Of a stretch of 64,000 bases of DNA, positions 62,251 through 64,000 are shown piece after piece. Under the pieces are notes generated by a model. The model saw nothing but the letters and a program-made list of their open reading frames with translations. It searched no databases and was not told the DNA's origin. Both the position numbers and the translations under genes were made by a program. Source of the DNA: Pseudomonas sp. FP2309. GTDB taxonomy: Bacteria; Pseudomonadota; Gammaproteobacteria; Pseudomonadales; Pseudomonadaceae. Each line of letters opens with the position of its first letter. Within the stretch, counting starts at the first letter, position 1. The stretch lies in the NCBI RefSeq assembly GCF_030687575.1, contig NZ_CP117439.1, forward strand, positions 186,001-250,000. Reading direction: 5' to 3'.

Positions 62251-62275
62251 ATTCTTAAATAGTATTTTTAAGAAT
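62251..62275 (+). promoter_or_regulatory. AT-rich inverted repeat in the sulfur operon promoter
   Basis: ATTCTTAAA and TTTTTAAGAAT form near-complementary arms, separated by TAGTA, in an AT-rich island about 80 bp before oscA. This is the style of CysB-dependent sulfur-starvation promoters. Confidence 0.5.
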
Positions 62276-62355
62276 ATCCGCGCTTATCTACTATCGCTCT
62301 CACGCCGCAAGCAGTGCCACCACTGCGAGGCACCCTTCATCTCAGGAGCGAGACC

Positions 62356-62538
62356 ATGAGCGCATCCCTACGTAGCGTCGACGGCCAGGACGAAGCAGCC
62401 ATTTTGCGTGAAATCCAGAGCGCCCTGCGCGATCTGCGCTTCGGCGCGGTGGAAATCACCGTGCACAACGCCCAAGTGGTGCAGATCGAGCGCAAGGAAA
62501 AATTCCGTTTGCAGAACCCGGCGAACAAACCGGGCTGA
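62356..62538 (+). CDS. oscA: Sulfur-starvation response protein OscA (DUF2292)
   Basis: 60 aa from ATG 62356 (AGGAGCGAGACC upstream). The DUF2292 core is IQSALRDLRFGAVEITVHNAQVVQIERKEKFRLQ. OscA supports growth in sulfur-limited conditions, especially with chromate stress, in Pseudomonas. Always placed before the sulfate uptake genes, as here; 83 nt separate it from sbp. The exact mechanism is unknown. Confidence 0.9.
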   Translation: MSASLRSVDGQDEAAILREIQSALRDLRFGAVEITVHNAQVVQIERKEKFRLQNPANKPG

Positions 62539-62621
62539 GCATTGACGGCGACAGCCCCGTCACTCGATAGACCCGTAACGATAAGAACAAGCCAACACCC
62601 AAGAATTCTCAGGAGCCTTCC

Positions 62622-63632
62622 ATGTCGTCGATTCGCCGTTATGCCCTGGCCGCGCTGGCCAGTGCCGTGTTTGCCGGTTCCGCCGTTGCCAAGGACTACG
62701 AGTTGCTCAACGTCTCGTACGACCCGACGCGTGAGCTGTACCAGGACTACAACGCAGAGTTCACCCAATTCTGGAAACAGTCCCACCCTGGCGACAACGT
62801 CAAGATCCAGCAATCCCACGGTGGTTCGGGCAAGCAGGGCCGGGCGGTGATCGACGGTCTGCGCGCCGACGTCGTGACCCTGGCCCTGGCTGGTGACATC
62901 GACGAAATCGCCAAACTGGGCAAGACCTTGCCGGAAAACTGGCAGACCCGCCTGCCGGATGCGAGCACCCCGTACACCTCGACCATCGTGTTCCTGGTGC
63001 GCAAGGGCAACCCTAAAGGCATCAAGGACTGGGGCGACCTGATTAAAAAGGACGTGTCGGTGATCACCCCTAACCCGAAAACCTCCGGCGGTGCGCGCTG
63101 GAACTTCCTCGCCGCGTGGGCTTACGGCCTCAAAGCCGGCGGCAGCGAAGCCAAGGCTCAGGAGTACGTGAAAGAGCTGTTCAAGCACGTGCCGATCCTC
63201 GACACCGGCGCGCGCGGCTCGACCATTACCTTCGTCAACAACGGTCAGGGTGACGTGTTGCTGGCCTGGGAAAACGAAGCGTTCCTGGCGCTCAAGGAAG
63301 ACGGCGGCGCCGACAAGTTCGATATCGTCGTTCCGTCCCTGTCGATCCTCGCGGAGCCGCCAGTGGCGGTGGTCGACAAGAACGCCGAGAAGAAGGGCAA
63401 CACCGAGATCGCAACCGAATACCTGAAACACCTGTACAGCCCGGCTGGCCAGGAGATTGCGGCGAAAAACTTCTACCGTCCACGCGATGCAAAAGTAGCC
63501 GCCAAATACGCCCAGCAGTTCCCCAAACTGGACCTGGTGACTATCGACAAAGACTTCGGCGGCTGGAAAACTGCCCAACCGAAATTCTTTAACGACGGTG
63601 GCGTGTTCGACCAGATCTATACGGCGCAGTAA
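62622..63632 (+). CDS. sbp: Periplasmic sulfate-binding protein
   Basis: 336 aa with a cleavable signal peptide (about 23 residues, AAGSAVA-like end [24 protein letters not shown]). The mature part is the solute-binding fold: [36 protein letters not shown], sulfate-ligand segment [18 protein letters not shown]. It captures sulfate (or thiosulfate) for the CysTWA ABC importer. It follows oscA and precedes cysT, the expected operon. Expression is probably CysB-dependent under sulfur limitation. Confidence 0.95.
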   Translation: MSSIRRYALAALASAVFAGSAVAKDYELLNVSYDPTRELYQDYNAEFTQFWKQSHPGDNVKIQQSHGGSGKQGRAVIDGLRADVVTLALAGDIDEIAKLGKTLPENWQTRLPDASTPYTSTIVFLVRKGNPKGIKDWGDLIKKDVSVITPNPKTSGGARWNFLAAWAYGLKAGGSEAKAQEYVKELFKHVPILDTGARGSTITFVNNGQGDVLLAWENEAFLALKEDGGADKFDIVVPSLSILAEPPVAVVDKNAEKKGNTEIATEYLKHLYSPAGQEIAAKNFYRPRDAKVAAKYAQQFPKLDLVTIDKDFGGWKTAQPKFFNDGGVFDQIYTAQ

Positions 63633-63639
63633 GCCGAGA

Positions 63640-63685
63640 AACACACACCCACGAAGCCCGCATTCACCTGCGGGTTTTGTGTGTC
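63640..63685 (+). terminator. Hairpin between sbp and cysT, possible attenuator
   Basis: CACACACCCACGAAGCCCGC and GCGGGTTTTGTGTG arms flank a short loop, giving a stem before the cysT start. Partial termination here would lower the transporter genes relative to the abundant binding protein. Confidence 0.5.
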
Positions 63686-63708
63686 AGTTCCGCTAACCAA
63701 GGACTCTT

Positions 63709-64000
63709 ATGTCGCGTCGTATTTCCCCCGTCATACCCGGCTTCGGGCTGACGCTGGGCTACACCGTCGTGTACCTCAGCCTGATCGTACTCATCCCCCT
63801 GGCGGCGATGTTCGTCCACGCGGCTCAACTCACCTGGGATCAGTTCTGGGCCATCATTTCCGCACCGCGCGTGCTGGCGGCCTTGAAACTGAGCTTCAGC
63901 ACCGCGTTGTACGCCGCGCTGATCAACGGCGTGATCGGCACGCTGCTGGCCTGGGTGCTGGTGCGCTACACCTTCCCCGGCCGCAAGATCATCGATGCGA
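63709..64000 (+). CDS. cysT: Sulfate/thiosulfate ABC transporter permease CysT (partial)
   Basis: The first 97 codons are visible, open at the right edge, with AAGGACTCTT before ATG. The N-terminus (SRRISPVIPGFGLTLGYTVVYLSLIVLIPLAAMFVHAAQLTWDQFW) has the first membrane helix and the beginning of the permease domain (APRVLAALKLSFSTALYAALINGVIGTLLAWVLVRYTFPG). CysT pairs with CysW as the membrane channel for sulfate delivered by Sbp. Confidence 0.93.
   Translation, partial: MSRRISPVIPGFGLTLGYTVVYLSLIVLIPLAAMFVHAAQLTWDQFWAIISAPRVLAALKLSFSTALYAALINGVIGTLLAWVLVRYTFPGRKIIDA

Overview
The window reads as chromosome of a Pseudomonas fluorescens-group bacterium. The coding is GC-rich, and the right end has the order desA, PAS-GGDEF-EAL gene, oscA, sbp, cysT known from P. 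aeruginosa PA0286 down to PA0282. gabD-gabT, RhtB exporters, DUF6124-type small genes and dispersed Pseudomonas repeats fit this. Nothing was searched against a database; names rest on motifs and context.

Layout. 1-5.5 kb: the 3' part of a CdiA/FHA-type contact toxin without its N-terminal export domain, its immunity gene, and an RDD membrane gene with a damaged 5' end. 5.5-11 kb: a repeat-rich spacer and a run of seven exported or lipid-anchored proteins, ending in the CsgG / DUF4810 / DUF799 lipoprotein operon. 11-12.9 kb: a serralysin-type metalloprotease with a duplicated C-terminal module. 13.2-16.1 kb: YfbK-like vWA lipoprotein, ECF sigma factor and putative anti-sigma factor. 16.1-18.3 kb: RhtB exporter and a butanediol-type dehydrogenase behind a near-perfect sigma-54 promoter. 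18.4-29.9 kb: an accessory, repeat-littered zone with a LysR-controlled operon (DMT transporter, cupin, CoA-transferase, FAD/NAD(P) oxidoreductase), an AraC regulator, a VOC protein and two GNAT acetyltransferases.

29.9-43.5 kb is the most unusual part. It looks like an uncharacterised metabolic cluster with an AurF-type diiron oxygenase, a ferredoxin-FNR reductase, a GATase1 protein, an ABM monooxygenase, an MFS exporter and a BenE-family transporter. It also has six PLP-fold proteins: two SHMT homologues, a SerC homologue, a YggS homologue, a class III aminotransferase and a MocR regulator. One SHMT homologue has lost the lysine that binds PLP (Thr at residue 242). A shared GTGGTCTG word occurs in three promoter regions of the cluster and suggests one MocR regulon. 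The AurF-like plus SHMT-like pairing recalls obafluorin biosynthesis, but the other parts differ.

43.8-54.2 kb is a roughly 10.3-kb genomic island in the 3' end of tRNA-Arg(CCG), bounded by 38-bp direct repeats. It carries a tyrosine integrase, an excisionase-like gene, a replication-like gene, an Mrr-type endonuclease and a two-gene restriction-modification system with nuclease and methylase in one polypeptide. After the tRNA come gabD-gabT (GABA catabolism) with a structured leader between them, two cyclic-di-GMP enzymes, a delta-9 desaturase, and the sulfur-starvation/sulfate-uptake operon, which runs off the right edge inside cysT.
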